Notes: generated from the letters alone by a model not told the origin. A stretch of DNA of 64,000 nt from Lactobacillus johnsonii ATCC 33200 (GCF_000159355.1 NZ_GG670120.1:815099-879098); one strand, 5' to 3'. Positions 1-8,113 are shown, counted from the stretch's first letter. Program-made: numbers and translations.

Positions 1-1774
1 GAAGCTTATAAAGATTGTAGTAATACCCTTTCTTCTTCAATAGTTCCTCATGTGTACCACGTTCAACAATTCTTCCTTTATCCAAAACAATAATCTGGTC
101 CGCATCTGCAATTGTTGAAAGACGATGCGCAATTGCCAAAGTCGTTCTTCCTTGACGAAGCTTCTTTAATCCCTCTTGAATTAAATTTTCGGTTTCTGTA
201 TCGACATTAGCCGTTGCTTCATCTAGAACTAAAATTTTAGGATCAGTTACTAAGGTTCGTGCAAATGAAATTAATTGTCGTTGTCCTTGACTAAGTTCTG
301 ATCCACCTTCAATCACTTTTGCATGATATTTACCAGGCATCTTTTCAATAAATGAATCTGCTTGTACGGTTTTAGCAGCATCTTTAATTTGTTGATCTGT
401 AATTTTGTCATTATACAAGCGAATATTTGAAGAAATGTCTCCATAGAACATAAAGGGTTCTTGTAAAACTAATCCTAGTTTTTTACGTAATTCTTTCTTC
501 GGAAACTTCCTAATATCAATGCCATCAATAAGTACTTCCCCACTACCAAATTCATAAAATCTCATCATTACATTGATAATTGAACTCTTTCCTGATCCAG
601 TATGACCAACAATTCCTAAAGTTTCACCCGGATTAACTACAAAAGATACATCATGTAAGATTTCATTCTCTCCATCATAAGAAAAGTTGACATTTTTAAA
701 TTCAATCTTTCCTTTTGAAATAACTGCTCTTTCATCATTTTCTTGTCGCGGTTCGTATTCTTTTTCATCCATAATTCTAAAAATACGTTTACCTGCCACA
801 ATTCCATCCTGAAAAGAAGTCATTCGATCCATCATAGTAGAAATAGGATTAAAAAATTGTTGTACATATTGAGAAAAAGCATATACAATTCCGGCAGGAA
901 CAAAAGTCTTTTGCAATGGAAAACCAAAATACATTAACACTAGTGCAAGAGCCAATGAATAAAGCAAACTAGTCATTGGCGATAATAAAAGCGAGTTAAC
1001 TCGAATCAAGTTAAAACGTGTTCTCATTAAAGTACCATTCTCATTTTCAAAATGGTTTGTCATTCTTTTTTCCTGCTTAAATTGCTGAATTAGAGAAACT
1101 CCTTCAATAGATTCATTTAAGTTAGTATTAATTCGACTAAGCCGTTCCCTAAAAGCACGATACAATCTAGAACTCTTTTGTGTATAAATCCAGAAAATAA
1201 AACCTAAAATTGGTAAAAACAGCAAGACAATTAACGCCGCAAATTTATTAGTTACATACATCGCTATAAAAGCAGTTACTAAAGAAAATACTCCAATGAC
1301 TACTTGACAAAGTACTCCTAAAAAGTCGCTTAGAGTCATTGTATCATTAGTGACTCTTGATACAATTGAACCTGCTGGCGTCTGGTCAAAATAGCGCATC
1401 CCTAAACTATGAAGTTTTCGATATAAATCTTTTCTTACACTTTCAAGTGTCTTTTCAGCGCCAAGTGCATATAAATATTGATATACAAACTGAAGAATTG
1501 CCTTAATAATTGTTCCAAGCCCATATAATAGTCCAGCCCAAATTATAATCTGTACTGTCGCTTTTTGTTTGATCAAATAATTATCTAAGAAAAACTGTAG
1601 TCCTCTTGGTAAAAGCATATTAATTACACTTACTAAGAAAGCTCCAAAAATTGCAATTCCCATTTCCACTTTAAAAGGCTTTACGTATTTTAAAACTCTT
1701 TTAAATATTTGGACTTGTTCTTTAAATGGGATAGCCTTAGACCAAACTGATTTGCTTTCTTCATTATTGTCCAT
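1..1774 (-). CDS. Heterodimeric ABC exporter subunit (canonical NBD), 3' end cut by window
   Basis: Membrane-bound ABC exporter half-transporter that probably moves drugs or lipids outward as a heterodimer with the upstream gene. Reading starts at MDNNEESKSVW and stays open to the window edge. The N-terminal half carries the transmembrane domain. The C-terminal NBD has Walker A GHTGSGKSS, Q-loop LQEPFMF, Walker B ILVLDEAT with the catalytic Glu, and H-loop AIAHRLS. The signature is LSQGQ instead of LSGGQ, the usual deviation in the partner that holds the good Walker B. The start overlaps the end of the upstream gene by 11 bases, so the pair is translationally coupled. The frame is still open after NLYKL at the edge, probably only a few residues before the natural end. 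The substrate cannot be told from sequence (LmrCD, BmrCD and EfrAB are relatives). Confidence 0.93.
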   Translation of the reverse strand, partial: MDNNEESKSVWSKAIPFKEQVQIFKRVLKYVKPFKVEMGIAIFGAFLVSVINMLLPRGLQFFLDNYLIKQKATVQIIIWAGLLYGLGTIIKAILQFVYQYLYALGAEKTLESVRKDLYRKLHSLGMRYFDQTPAGSIVSRVTNDTMTLSDFLGVLCQVVIGVFSLVTAFIAMYVTNKFAALIVLLFLPILGFIFWIYTQKSSRLYRAFRERLSRINTNLNESIEGVSLIQQFKQEKRMTNHFENENGTLMRTRFNLIRVNSLLLSPMTSLLYSLALALVLMYFGFPLQKTFVPAGIVYAFSQYVQQFFNPISTMMDRMTSFQDGIVAGKRIFRIMDEKEYEPRQENDERAVISKGKIEFKNVNFSYDGENEILHDVSFVVNPGETLGIVGHTGSGKSSIINVMMRFYEFGSGEVLIDGIDIRKFPKKELRKKLGLVLQEPFMFYGDISSNIRLYNDKITDQQIKDAAKTVQADSFIEKMPGKYHAKVIEGGSELSQGQRQLISFARTLVTDPKILVLDEATANVDTETENLIQEGLKKLRQGRTTLAIAHRLSTIADADQIIVLDKGRIVERGTHEELLKKKGYYYNLYKL

Positions 1775-3530
1775 CTACTTCACCCACCTTTGCTTGTAGT
1801 TCTTGTTTACGCCACATTTCAGCATACCAACCATTTTGAGCTAAAAGGTCAGCATGTTTTCCTCTTTCAACAATCTTCCCCTCTTTTAGAACTAAGATGA
1901 GATCAGCATCCATTACTGAGGTCAAACGATGAGCTGCAATCAAGGTCTTTTTTCCTTTTCTTTCCGATTTAAGTGAATCCAAAATAGAGGTCTCTGTCTT
2001 TGCATCTACCGCTGAAAGAGCGTCATCTAATATCAAAATAGGACTTTCTTTTAACAAGGCTCGTGCAATTGATAATCTTTGTTTTTGTCCCCCAGACAAA
2101 GATACTCCATTCTCACCTACCAATGTTTTATATCCGACTGGCATTTGTAAAATATCATCATGCAAATCACTCTTTTGAGCCGCAGATTCAATTTTATCTT
2201 TCTCCACATTTTCATCAGAAAAAGCAATATTTTTTTCAATAGAAGTAGAAAATAAGAAATTATTTTGCGGAACATACGAAATTTCACTTAAAAGTAATTT
2301 TAAAGGGATATTCCTAATATCATGACCACCTAAGCTTATTCTTCCTTGGTATTGATCAAATTCTCTTAATAAAAGCTCAATAATAGTTGTCTTTCCGGAT
2401 CCAACTTTTCCCACTAAACCTAATGTTTGTCCTGGTTTTAATGTAAAATTAATATTTTGCAAAACTGGTATTTCTTTTTCATCAGGATAGGCAAAGGATT
2501 TAATTTCATATTTTAAATCACCTTGAATATCTGTAGTTGTTAAGCTTTGATCAGCGTTTTCATCAGTAATTTGAGGTTTTTCATATAATAGACGTTCAAC
2601 ACGATCATAAGAGGCTGATCCACGCTCTAAAATATTGAATAAATAACCAATTGCAAACATCGGCCATACCATATTAGAAATATAAGCAATAAAGGAAACC
2701 AATTGACCAACTGATAAAGTACGATTTGATACCAGTAACCCACCATAGATAATTGTAATTACATAAGTTGCTCCAATAATTAATGTCCCTAATGGATCAA
2801 ACATTGAATCCCATTTAAAAACTTTCTTATTGATTTGAATGGTATCATCTACCATCTTATTAAAGGAAGCTGAATCCTGCTCACTTTCACCAAAGGCTTT
2901 TAATACTTTAATTCCGGAAACTGATTCTTGAGTTTTATTATTTAAACGTGAAAATGCAGCTTGTGATTTGTCAAAACTATAATGAAGCTTAGCTCCTAAC
3001 TTCCAAGCACTTAAAGCAAGAAAAGGAAGTGGTAAAAGGGCAATAATAGTTAACCTAAAATCGGTAAAAATAATCATCGCAATCATTGTAGTTCCACCAG
3101 TAACCAAAGAGTCAACTAAAGTCAAAACTCCATCTCCAGCTACATTTTGAATGGAATTGATATCATTAGTCGCATGTGCCATTAAATCCCCGGTGCGGTG
3201 CCTTTGATAAAAAGTTTTATCCATTATCATAAAATGCTTGAATAAGCGGGATCGCATTTGTCTTTCTAACTCTGCTGCTCCACCCCAAATTTGCTTACGC
3301 CAAAAGTAGCGCAATAAATATAAGACTATGGCTGCAGCAATGACAGCTAAAACTAAGGCACCATACTCACCCCAGCTAATTGACCCTTTATCTAGCTGGT
3401 CAGCCATCAGCCCCAAAATTCTAGGTGGGACTAAATTGGCAATTGAAGTTAAAGCTAAAAAACTAATACCAATAATATATCTTTTCTTCTCTTGCTTAAA
3501 AAACCACCCTAATTTGCTAAAAATATTCAT
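1764..3530 (-). CDS. Heterodimeric ABC exporter subunit with degenerate catalytic site
   Basis: A 588-aa half-transporter: six-helix transmembrane domain over about residues 15-310, then an NBD with Walker A GKVGSGKTT, canonical signature LSGGQKQ and H-loop AAHRLTS. Walker B reads ILILDDALSA, so Asp replaces the catalytic Glu. This is the degenerate half seen in LmrC, BmrC and TM287-type subunits, and it complements the LSQGQ signature of the partner. In this family one of the two ATP sites is expected to be catalytically inactive. The start has GGGGTG upstream. A terminator lies between this gene and yneF, so the exporter pair is probably a separate operon. The transported compound is unknown. 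Confidence 0.93.
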   Translation of the reverse strand: MNIFSKLGWFFKQEKKRYIIGISFLALTSIANLVPPRILGLMADQLDKGSISWGEYGALVLAVIAAAIVLYLLRYFWRKQIWGGAAELERQMRSRLFKHFMIMDKTFYQRHRTGDLMAHATNDINSIQNVAGDGVLTLVDSLVTGGTTMIAMIIFTDFRLTIIALLPLPFLALSAWKLGAKLHYSFDKSQAAFSRLNNKTQESVSGIKVLKAFGESEQDSASFNKMVDDTIQINKKVFKWDSMFDPLGTLIIGATYVITIIYGGLLVSNRTLSVGQLVSFIAYISNMVWPMFAIGYLFNILERGSASYDRVERLLYEKPQITDENADQSLTTTDIQGDLKYEIKSFAYPDEKEIPVLQNINFTLKPGQTLGLVGKVGSGKTTIIELLLREFDQYQGRISLGGHDIRNIPLKLLLSEISYVPQNNFLFSTSIEKNIAFSDENVEKDKIESAAQKSDLHDDILQMPVGYKTLVGENGVSLSGGQKQRLSIARALLKESPILILDDALSAVDAKTETSILDSLKSERKGKKTLIAAHRLTSVMDADLILVLKEGKIVERGKHADLLAQNGWYAEMWRKQELQAKVGEVDGQ

Positions 3531-3555
3531 TTTTCACCCCACCATATACAAAAAA

Positions 3556-3577
3556 ACAGAGGAATACGATCCTCTGT
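3556..3577 (-). terminator. Rho-independent terminator after yneF
   Basis: Perfect 8-bp stem ACAGAGGA / TCCTCTGT with a 6-base loop. A run of T follows on the minus strand. It separates ynzC-yneF from the ABC exporter operon. Confidence 0.85.
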
Positions 3578-3606
3578 CTATTACCAAATATTAGTAAAGT
3601 AAGCTA

Positions 3607-3828
3607 CTATTTTTGTTGTTGATGCTTCATCATATTCATAACTTGATTAAGCTTCTTAGCAGATGGTTTTTGTCCCATTTGCGCCATCATAGCTGCAATC
3701 ATATCTTCACTAATAGGAGGATTGTCTTGGAAATACTTCTTCATGTATGCGCGAGCACCATAAAATCCGCCAACAAGACCGATTAATAATGCGATAATAA
3801 TAAGAAAAATTGCTAAACCTAAATTCAT
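3607..3828 (-). CDS. yneF: YneF family small membrane protein (UPF0154)
   Basis: A 73-aa protein with one N-terminal membrane helix (about residues 4-25, rich in Leu, Ile and Gly with GLVGGFYGARAY at its end) and a basic cytoplasmic tail containing NPPISEDMIAAMMAQMG, the family hallmark. Length matches YneF of bacilli. The start has GGAGG 11 bases upstream. It sits downstream of ynzC and near lexA, as in Bacillus subtilis. The molecular role is unknown; a link to cell envelope or division is only an inference from its neighbourhood. Confidence 0.9.
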   Translation of the reverse strand: MNLGLAIFLIIIALLIGLVGGFYGARAYMKKYFQDNPPISEDMIAAMMAQMGQKPSAKKLNQVMNMMKHQQQK

Positions 3829-3900
3829 TTCCCAAAAACCTCCAAAAATTAATGTACTTTTTCAGCATACCAAAAAAATAGTATTTTTTAAAGTAAAATA

Positions 3901-4149
3901 TTAATCTTTTCTTAATCCTTTACGACGTTGTGCCTCTTTAGCTTTTTCTGAGGTTACTTCTTTACCATCTTTGTCAATGACTACAGTATCCTCTAATTGT
4001 TGTCTAAATCCAGCACGGAAGTTTTCTAGAAAAGCAGATCTTAATTTTTTACGTTCCTCTAACTCATCAGGAGTTAATTCACGTTCTCTACTAATTTTAG
4101 TTAATTCATTGATTCGCTTAATTAATTTTTCTTCTTCTTTTTTGTCCAT
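3901..4149 (-). CDS. ynzC: YnzC / DUF896 family protein
   Basis: An 82-aa charged helical protein. The core is INELTKISRERELTPDELEE, followed by ENFRAGFRQQLEDT and a basic tail. This is the DUF896 (YnzC) family, a helical hairpin of unknown biochemical role found in Firmicutes. A start seven codons further upstream is open, but the internal ATG was chosen because GTGAGGTG lies at the right distance before it. In B. subtilis ynzC belongs to the SOS-inducible yneA operon divergent from lexA. Here yneA itself is absent and ynzC faces lexA directly across a shared intergenic region. Confidence 0.88.
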   Translation of the reverse strand: MDKKEEEKLIKRINELTKISRERELTPDELEERKKLRSAFLENFRAGFRQQLEDTVVIDKDGKEVTSEKAKEAQRRKGLRKD

Positions 4150-4185
4150 AATAAACACCTCACTAAACAATGTTAGTTTACCTTA

Positions 4186-4191
4186 ATTATA
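4186..4191 (-). promoter_or_regulatory. Extended -10 promoter of ynzC-yneF
   Basis: On the minus strand TATAAT is preceded by TGG, giving an extended -10 (TGnTATAAT). No good -35 is visible. It lies 37-42 bases upstream of the ynzC start and about 25 bases from the SOS box, so LexA binding could affect both directions. Confidence 0.6.
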
Positions 4192-4216
4192 CCAATAAAA
4201 AAAGACTCAACTACTA

Positions 4217-4230
4217 AGAACGCCTGTTTG
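4217..4230. promoter_or_regulatory. LexA operator (SOS box)
   Basis: AGAACGCCTGTTTG fits the Gram-positive LexA consensus CGAACRNRYGTTYG in its GAAC-N4-GTTY core. It lies between lexA and ynzC and overlaps the -35 of the lexA promoter, which is what autoregulation by LexA requires. Confidence 0.8.
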
Positions 4231-4256
4231 CCGAGATAATATTTTTTTGTTAGAAT
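4228..4256 (+). promoter_or_regulatory. lexA promoter
   Basis: TTGCCG-N17-TAGAAT. The -35 overlaps the right half of the SOS box. The -10 ends about 30 bases before the lexA start. Confidence 0.7.
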
Positions 4257-4286
4257 ACTAATAAGTAAGTAAATGGAGAAAAAATT

Positions 4287-4910
4287 ATGACTGAACCACA
4301 TGCAAATAAACAATTAGAAATTTTACGTTTTATTTACGATACTGTTGAAGAACGAGCTTTTCCTCCTACAGTGCGAGAAATCTGTAGCGCAGTGGATCTT
4401 TCTTCTACTTCAACCGTTCACGGTCACTTAGCACGCCTAGAAAAGAAAGGGTATATTTTAAAAGATGCCACTAAACCAAGAGCAATCGAAGTAACTGAAA
4501 AGGGTCGAGAAGCTCTGGGAATTAAACCTAAAGATATTCCTGTTGTTGGCGTAGTTACTGCTGGTCAACCTATCTTAGCCGTTCAGAACATCGATGAGTA
4601 TTTCCCTCTTCCTCCTGATCTCGAAAATGACGCTGGCGAGCTTTTCATGTTACGTGTGCATGGCGAATCAATGATTAATGCTGGAATTTTAAATGGTGAT
4701 CATGTCATTGTTCGTAAACAATCTAGTGCTAATAATGGTGAAATTGTTGTCGCTATGACTGAAGATAACGAAGCAACTGTCAAAAGATTTTTCAAAGAAG
4801 ACGGTTATTACCGTCTGCAGCCAGAAAACGATACAATGGATCCAATTATTTTACCTGTGGTTCAAATTTTAGGTAAAGTTGTAGGTCTATATCGTAATAA
4901 TATTGATTAA
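4287..4910 (+). CDS. lexA: LexA, SOS repressor
   Basis: A 207-aa repressor of DNA-damage genes. The winged helix-turn-helix occupies about residues 1-70 ([12 protein letters not shown] then [17 protein letters not shown]). The S24-type autoprotease follows. The cleavage site is Ala92-Gly93 in VVTAGQP, the nucleophile is Ser128 in HGESM, and the general base is Lys166 in ATVKRF. All catalytic elements are intact, so RecA-stimulated self-cleavage should work. Length is normal. The start has GGAG upstream. It is probably autoregulated by the overlapping operator and ends at a strong bidirectional hairpin. Confidence 0.98.
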   Translation: MTEPHANKQLEILRFIYDTVEERAFPPTVREICSAVDLSSTSTVHGHLARLEKKGYILKDATKPRAIEVTEKGREALGIKPKDIPVVGVVTAGQPILAVQNIDEYFPLPPDLENDAGELFMLRVHGESMINAGILNGDHVIVRKQSSANNGEIVVAMTEDNEATVKRFFKEDGYYRLQPENDTMDPIILPVVQILGKVVGLYRNNID

Positions 4911-4942
4911 AAAATGGTAGGAAGTGTCATTCCTACCATTTT
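4911..4942. terminator. Bidirectional terminator between lexA and the UDG-like gene
   Basis: 13-bp stem AAAATGGTAGGAA / TTCCTACCATTTT with a 6-base loop. T-runs on both strands, so it can end lexA and the convergent UDG-like gene. Confidence 0.88.
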
Positions 4943-4946
4943 TTTG

Positions 4947-5585
4947 CTATTTAATTAGCGGTTTTACATTTAACCAGTCTTGCGCGATTACTTCAGCTAA
5001 TTTTCTATTATAAAAAACTGCTGCAGGATGGTATTGTGGTACAACGATATACTTTTCTTTAGACCAGATATAACCATCTTTTTTATCGTTTAATTCTAAA
5101 ATTGGGGTATTTTCAATAATTTTTCCATGCACATTACTAATTTCATATTTATCATCTAGCAATCTTGTTAGAGCCGTAGTACCCACTGTTACAATGATTT
5201 TAGGTTTAACACACTTAATTTCATAATCTAAAAATGGTGCATGTGCCAAAATTTCCTTTTTAGTCGGTTTTCGATTAGGATAGTTGATTACTTCTTTATT
5301 TTCTTTTTTACTAAATGTGTGCTTAATACTATAAGGACGGCTTCTGACAGCACTAGTTATATACACATCTTCTCGTTTAAGACCGATTGAGGCTAAAGAT
5401 TTCATTAATTCTTTTCCAGACGCACCGTGAAACGGGATTAGCGACTCTATCTCTTCTCTTCCTGGCGCTTCTCCTACAATCATAAGCTTTGGATGAACTG
5501 GACCAGCACCAAAATTAATTCCTTCTAATTTCATCCCCTTTGATCTTTCCTTAACTTCAGCTAAGAGTTTATCTGGATATTTCAT
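4947..5585 (-). CDS. Uracil-DNA glycosylase superfamily protein without Fe-S cysteines
   Basis: A 212-aa protein related to family 4/5 uracil-DNA glycosylases, which remove uracil from DNA. Visible motifs are GEAPGREE (active-site loop 1, about residue 38) and YHPAAVFYN (loop 2, near the C-terminus). The four cysteines that ligate the 4Fe-4S cluster in family 4 are missing. There is no N-terminal CxxC. The positions that usually read VKCRPP and a Cys before PFL read VRSRPY and ILAHAPFL. It may be an Fe-S-free branch, so activity on uracil is not assured. ATG at 5585 was preferred; TTG at 5591 with AGGA five bases upstream is equally possible. Both overlap the end of the upstream Nudix gene, implying coupled translation. 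Confidence 0.8.
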   Translation of the reverse strand: MKYPDKLLAEVKERSKGMKLEGINFGAGPVHPKLMIVGEAPGREEIESLIPFHGASGKELMKSLASIGLKREDVYITSAVRSRPYSIKHTFSKKENKEVINYPNRKPTKKEILAHAPFLDYEIKCVKPKIIVTVGTTALTRLLDDKYEISNVHGKIIENTPILELNDKKDGYIWSKEKYIVVPQYHPAAVFYNRKLAEVIAQDWLNVKPLIK

Positions 5586-5988
5586 TTTCAATATATTCCT
5601 GTGCCTTCTTCAATAATTCTTTCAATTCTTCATAATTTAAACAGGAATTAGCTTCTGCTAAAGTTGCCCATTTATAATCTCCAATTTCACTTTTTTGTAG
5701 TTCTATTTTTTGATCCGGGTTAAATCTACTCAAAAACAATGTTACAGTTTTTAATCGATCCCGGGCAATTTTATAAGTAATACTTTCCTCAAAATCAAAA
5801 TCATAATCTGGCTTTAGTCCCACTTCTTCATAGACCTCTCTTTGAGCAGCCTGTACATTATTTTCATCCTTTTCTAGATGCCCTTTCGGAAAGCCCCAAG
5901 TTCGGTTAAGTCTACTTTGGACAAGTAAAAATTCTATTTTATTATTTTTAATACGATAAACAATACTACCAGCTGAATACTCATGCAT
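5569..5988 (-). CDS. Nudix hydrolase (bis-nucleotidyl tetraphosphatase-like)
   Basis: A 139-aa single-domain Nudix protein. The Nudix box is complete: GHLEKDENNVQAAQREVYEE then VG, matching Gx5Ex7REUxEExGU, so the metal-binding glutamates are present. The N-terminal SAGSIVYR and WGFPKGHLE resemble diadenosine tetraphosphate hydrolases, a nucleotide-housekeeping role, but substrate assignment within Nudix proteins is unreliable. The start has GGGAG upstream. Its end overlaps the UDG-like gene, suggesting a two-gene unit for nucleotide or DNA quality control. Confidence 0.9.
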   Translation of the reverse strand: MHEYSAGSIVYRIKNNKIEFLLVQSRLNRTWGFPKGHLEKDENNVQAAQREVYEEVGLKPDYDFDFEESITYKIARDRLKTVTLFLSRFNPDQKIELQKSEIGDYKWATLAEANSCLNYEELKELLKKAQEYIENEISR

Positions 5989-6127
5989 CTTTTTTACTCC
6001 CTTCTTATGATTGCTTTTGTTATTTTCATTATAAGCTAAATTAAAATTTTCGACCTCTTCAAGACCTTTATCTCCTATTTAATTATATAAATTAAACTTA
6101 AAATTATTTTTCATCTTCTTTGTTTAA

Positions 6128-6156
6128 TCGACAAAATGCTAATTTAAGGTTACACT
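6128..6156 (+). promoter_or_regulatory. Candidate lepB promoter
   Basis: TCGACA-N17-TACACT ending about 25-34 bases before the lepB start codons. It is the only well-spaced hexamer pair in the 190-base Nudix/lepB gap, which otherwise holds only AT-rich sequence. Confidence 0.45.
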
Positions 6157-6189
6157 TTATGTTGAAATAGATTAAACAAGGTGAAAAAA

Positions 6190-6831
6190 TTGAAGAAACA
6201 AGAACAATCTGAAAGCTGGGGTCAGTGGATTCTCCAGGTACTAATCCTAGTAGCCATATTTTTTGGTATCTTCTTTGTACTAAATAAATATGTTTTTGCC
6301 AATTTAACTGTATCTGGAATTTCAATGCAACCTACTTTTGAAAATAACGATCGTGTAATTGCCCTTCGGCATGCTAAGATTAAAGAAGGTGACATTGTAA
6401 TTGTGGATGCGCCTGACGAGCCAGGAGCCCTATATATTAAGAGAGTAATCGGGTTACCGGGAGATACCATTGTAAGTAAAAATAATCAAATTTATATTAA
6501 TGGTAAAAAACTTAATCAACCATGGTTAAAGGCTGGGCAAAAATTAATTGACAATGGAGAGGACGGAATCTCAGGTACTAAATATACTAATACACAAAAT
6601 TTCACTCTGAGTTCTCTAGCTAAAACTCAAAATTATCGTCAATTTTATACTTCAAAGCAACTAAAAGAAATGCAAAAGACTAATAAAGTTCCTGCTAATA
6701 CTTATTTTGTAATGGGAGATCATAGAAGCGTTTCTAAAGACAGTCGCTATATTGGAACAATTCCACGAAGTAAAATTGTGGGAGTAGTAAAGATGCGCTA
6801 CTGGCCACTAAATCACATTACATTTTATTAA
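6190..6831 (+). CDS. lepB: Signal peptidase I
   Basis: A 213-aa type I signal peptidase that removes Sec signal peptides at the outer face of the membrane. One N-terminal membrane helix spans about residues 13-36. Box B is SGISMQPTF with the nucleophile Ser. Box D is YIKRVIGLPGDTI with the general-base Lys. Box E reads MGDHRSVSKDSRYIG, with His where most family members have Asn (GDNR). Start choice: GTG at 6181 has no ribosome binding site, whereas TTG at 6190 has AAGGTG six bases upstream, so TTG was taken. The difference is three residues. It ends at its own terminator. Confidence 0.93.
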   Translation: MKKQEQSESWGQWILQVLILVAIFFGIFFVLNKYVFANLTVSGISMQPTFENNDRVIALRHAKIKEGDIVIVDAPDEPGALYIKRVIGLPGDTIVSKNNQIYINGKKLNQPWLKAGQKLIDNGEDGISGTKYTNTQNFTLSSLAKTQNYRQFYTSKQLKEMQKTNKVPANTYFVMGDHRSVSKDSRYIGTIPRSKIVGVVKMRYWPLNHITFY

Positions 6832-6833
6832 TC

Positions 6834-6867
6834 AAAAAGAGTTTCTTTTTTTGAAACTCTTTTTTTA
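6834..6867 (+). terminator. lepB terminator
   Basis: Stem AGAGTTTC / GAAACTCT extended by A-T pairs, a seven-T loop, then seven T on the plus strand. Confidence 0.85.
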
Positions 6868-6872
6868 TCTAC

Positions 6873-6903
6873 AAAAAAAAGCCATCTCTTTCGAGATGGC
6901 TTT
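6873..6903 (-). terminator. rplS terminator
   Basis: Perfect 8-bp stem GCCATCTC / GAGATGGC with loop TTTC and eight T following on the minus strand. Placed 24 bases after the rplS stop codon. Confidence 0.88.
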
Positions 6904-6926
6904 TAATACTGTCTTGATTAATTGAA

Positions 6927-7277
6927 TTAACCGCGACGCTTTTCAGCAATTCTAGCTGCTTTACCGTGACGTTCACGTAAGTAGTAAAGCTTAGCACGAC
7001 GTACACGACCGTGACGAAGAACTTCAACCTTAGCAACACGTGGGTCATTTACTGGGAAAGTACGTTCAACACCAATACCTGATGACATCTTACGTACAGT
7101 GTAAGTTGCGCTGATACCAGCACCCTTACGCTTAATTACAACACCTTCAAACATCTGAATACGTTCGTGAGTACCTTCTACAACACGTACGTGAACACGA
7201 ACAGTGTCACCTGCACGAAAGTCAGGCATATCATCGCGTAATTGTTCTTTAGTTAATTCTTGAATTAATGGATCCAT
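6927..7277 (-). CDS. rplS: 50S ribosomal protein L19
   Basis: A 116-aa large-subunit protein located at the 30S-50S interface. Core motifs are [32 protein letters not shown] and a basic C-terminus. Longer in-frame readings upstream exist, but the ATG beginning MDPLIQEL has GGAGAG at good distance and matches family length. It is last in the rpsP-rimM-trmD-rplS cluster but separated from trmD by 113 bases holding its own promoter and a structured leader, so its level can be set independently. Confidence 0.97.
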   Translation of the reverse strand: MDPLIQELTKEQLRDDMPDFRAGDTVRVHVRVVEGTHERIQMFEGVVIKRKGAGISATYTVRKMSSGIGVERTFPVNDPRVAKVEVLRHGRVRRAKLYYLRERHGKAARIAEKRRG

Positions 7278-7353
7278 TATTTTCTCTCCTTCTACGGCAT
7301 TCATCAACACCTTGTGCCAGCGGAATACCCATAAATCAGTGGCTTATGCCACA
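7278..7353 (-). ncRNA. L19 leader (5' structured leader of rplS)
   Basis: Between the predicted start of transcription and rplS the RNA contains a perfect hairpin GTGGC-ATAA-GCCAC (7339-7352) followed by a conserved-looking stretch with TTCCGCTGG and ACAAGGTG. Firmicutes rplS genes carry the Rfam L19_leader, proposed to mediate autogenous control by L19. Placement and hairpin fit. Assignment is from memory of that family, not a covariance search. Confidence 0.6.
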
Positions 7354-7359
7354 ACGACT

Positions 7360-7388
7360 AGTTTACCAAATAGAAAAATGCTTGTAAA
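7360..7388 (-). promoter_or_regulatory. rplS promoter
   Basis: TTTACA-N17-TAAACT on the minus strand, just after trmD. Transcription would begin near 7353, exactly at the leader hairpin. Confidence 0.65.
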
Positions 7389-7390
7389 TA

Positions 7391-8113
7391 CTAATTCTCT
7401 TTTTCACTTTTAATTTCTTCAAGCATTCTCTTTTCTTCATCTGTTAGCTCACGGTCAGCTAACATATCAGGACGGTAAAGATATGTTGCCCGTAAGGCTT
7501 CCTTATGGCGCCACTCAGCAATTTTTTGGTGATTACCCGATGTTAATACTTCAGGGACTTTCTGACCTTCAAAATCAGCAGGACGCGTATATTGCGGATA
7601 TTCTAAAAGACCGTGTGAAAAACTTTCTTCTACTGGAGAAGCAGAATTTCCCAAAATCCCCGGTAAGAGACGAACAGTAGCATCAATCATACTCATTGTT
7701 GGTAATTCTCCACCAGTAAGGACGTAATCGCCAATTGATACTGTTTCATCAGCCAAATCATAGATTCTCTGATCAAAACCTTCATAGTGACCACAAATAA
7801 AAGTTAAATTTTCTTCTTTTGACCAATCTTGGGCCATTTTTTCATTGAAAGTTTTTCCTTGTGGAGCAGTAATAATTACTTTTCCTTTATTAGTTAAAGA
7901 ATCTAGAGCTTTTTTTATTGGCATAATTTGAAGTACCATCCCAGCTCCACCTCCATAAGGAGTATCATCGACATGATGATGTACGTCGCTAGTAAAGTCA
8001 CGGAAATTAACTAAGTTTAATTCCCATTTTTTGTCTTCTAGACCTCTTCCCAACATTGATACCTGCAAGGGAGTAAACATATCTGGAAAAAGGGTTAAAA
8101 CATTAATTTTCAT
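7391..8113 (-). CDS. trmD: tRNA (guanine-37-N1) methyltransferase
   Basis: A 240-aa SPOUT-fold enzyme that methylates G37 next to the anticodon using S-adenosylmethionine, preventing +1 frameshifting. Seen: KINVLTLFPDMF at the N-terminus, DTPYGGGAGMV, and the knot motif SIGDYVLTGGELP that binds SAM. The start was set at ATG 8113 because AAGGA lies seven bases upstream. This makes the gene overlap rimM by 11 bases, the conserved arrangement in Firmicutes. Confidence 0.97.
   Translation of the reverse strand: MKINVLTLFPDMFTPLQVSMLGRGLEDKKWELNLVNFRDFTSDVHHHVDDTPYGGGAGMVLQIMPIKKALDSLTNKGKVIITAPQGKTFNEKMAQDWSKEENLTFICGHYEGFDQRIYDLADETVSIGDYVLTGGELPTMSMIDATVRLLPGILGNSASPVEESFSHGLLEYPQYTRPADFEGQKVPEVLTSGNHQKIAEWRHKEALRATYLYRPDMLADRELTDEEKRMLEEIKSEKEN

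Noticed and set aside
743-937. Plus-strand frame of 64 codons inside the ABC exporter gene
   Set aside because: It is antisense to a well-conserved NBD/TMD, has no ribosome binding site and reads as low-complexity Ser/Asn/His; a shadow frame.
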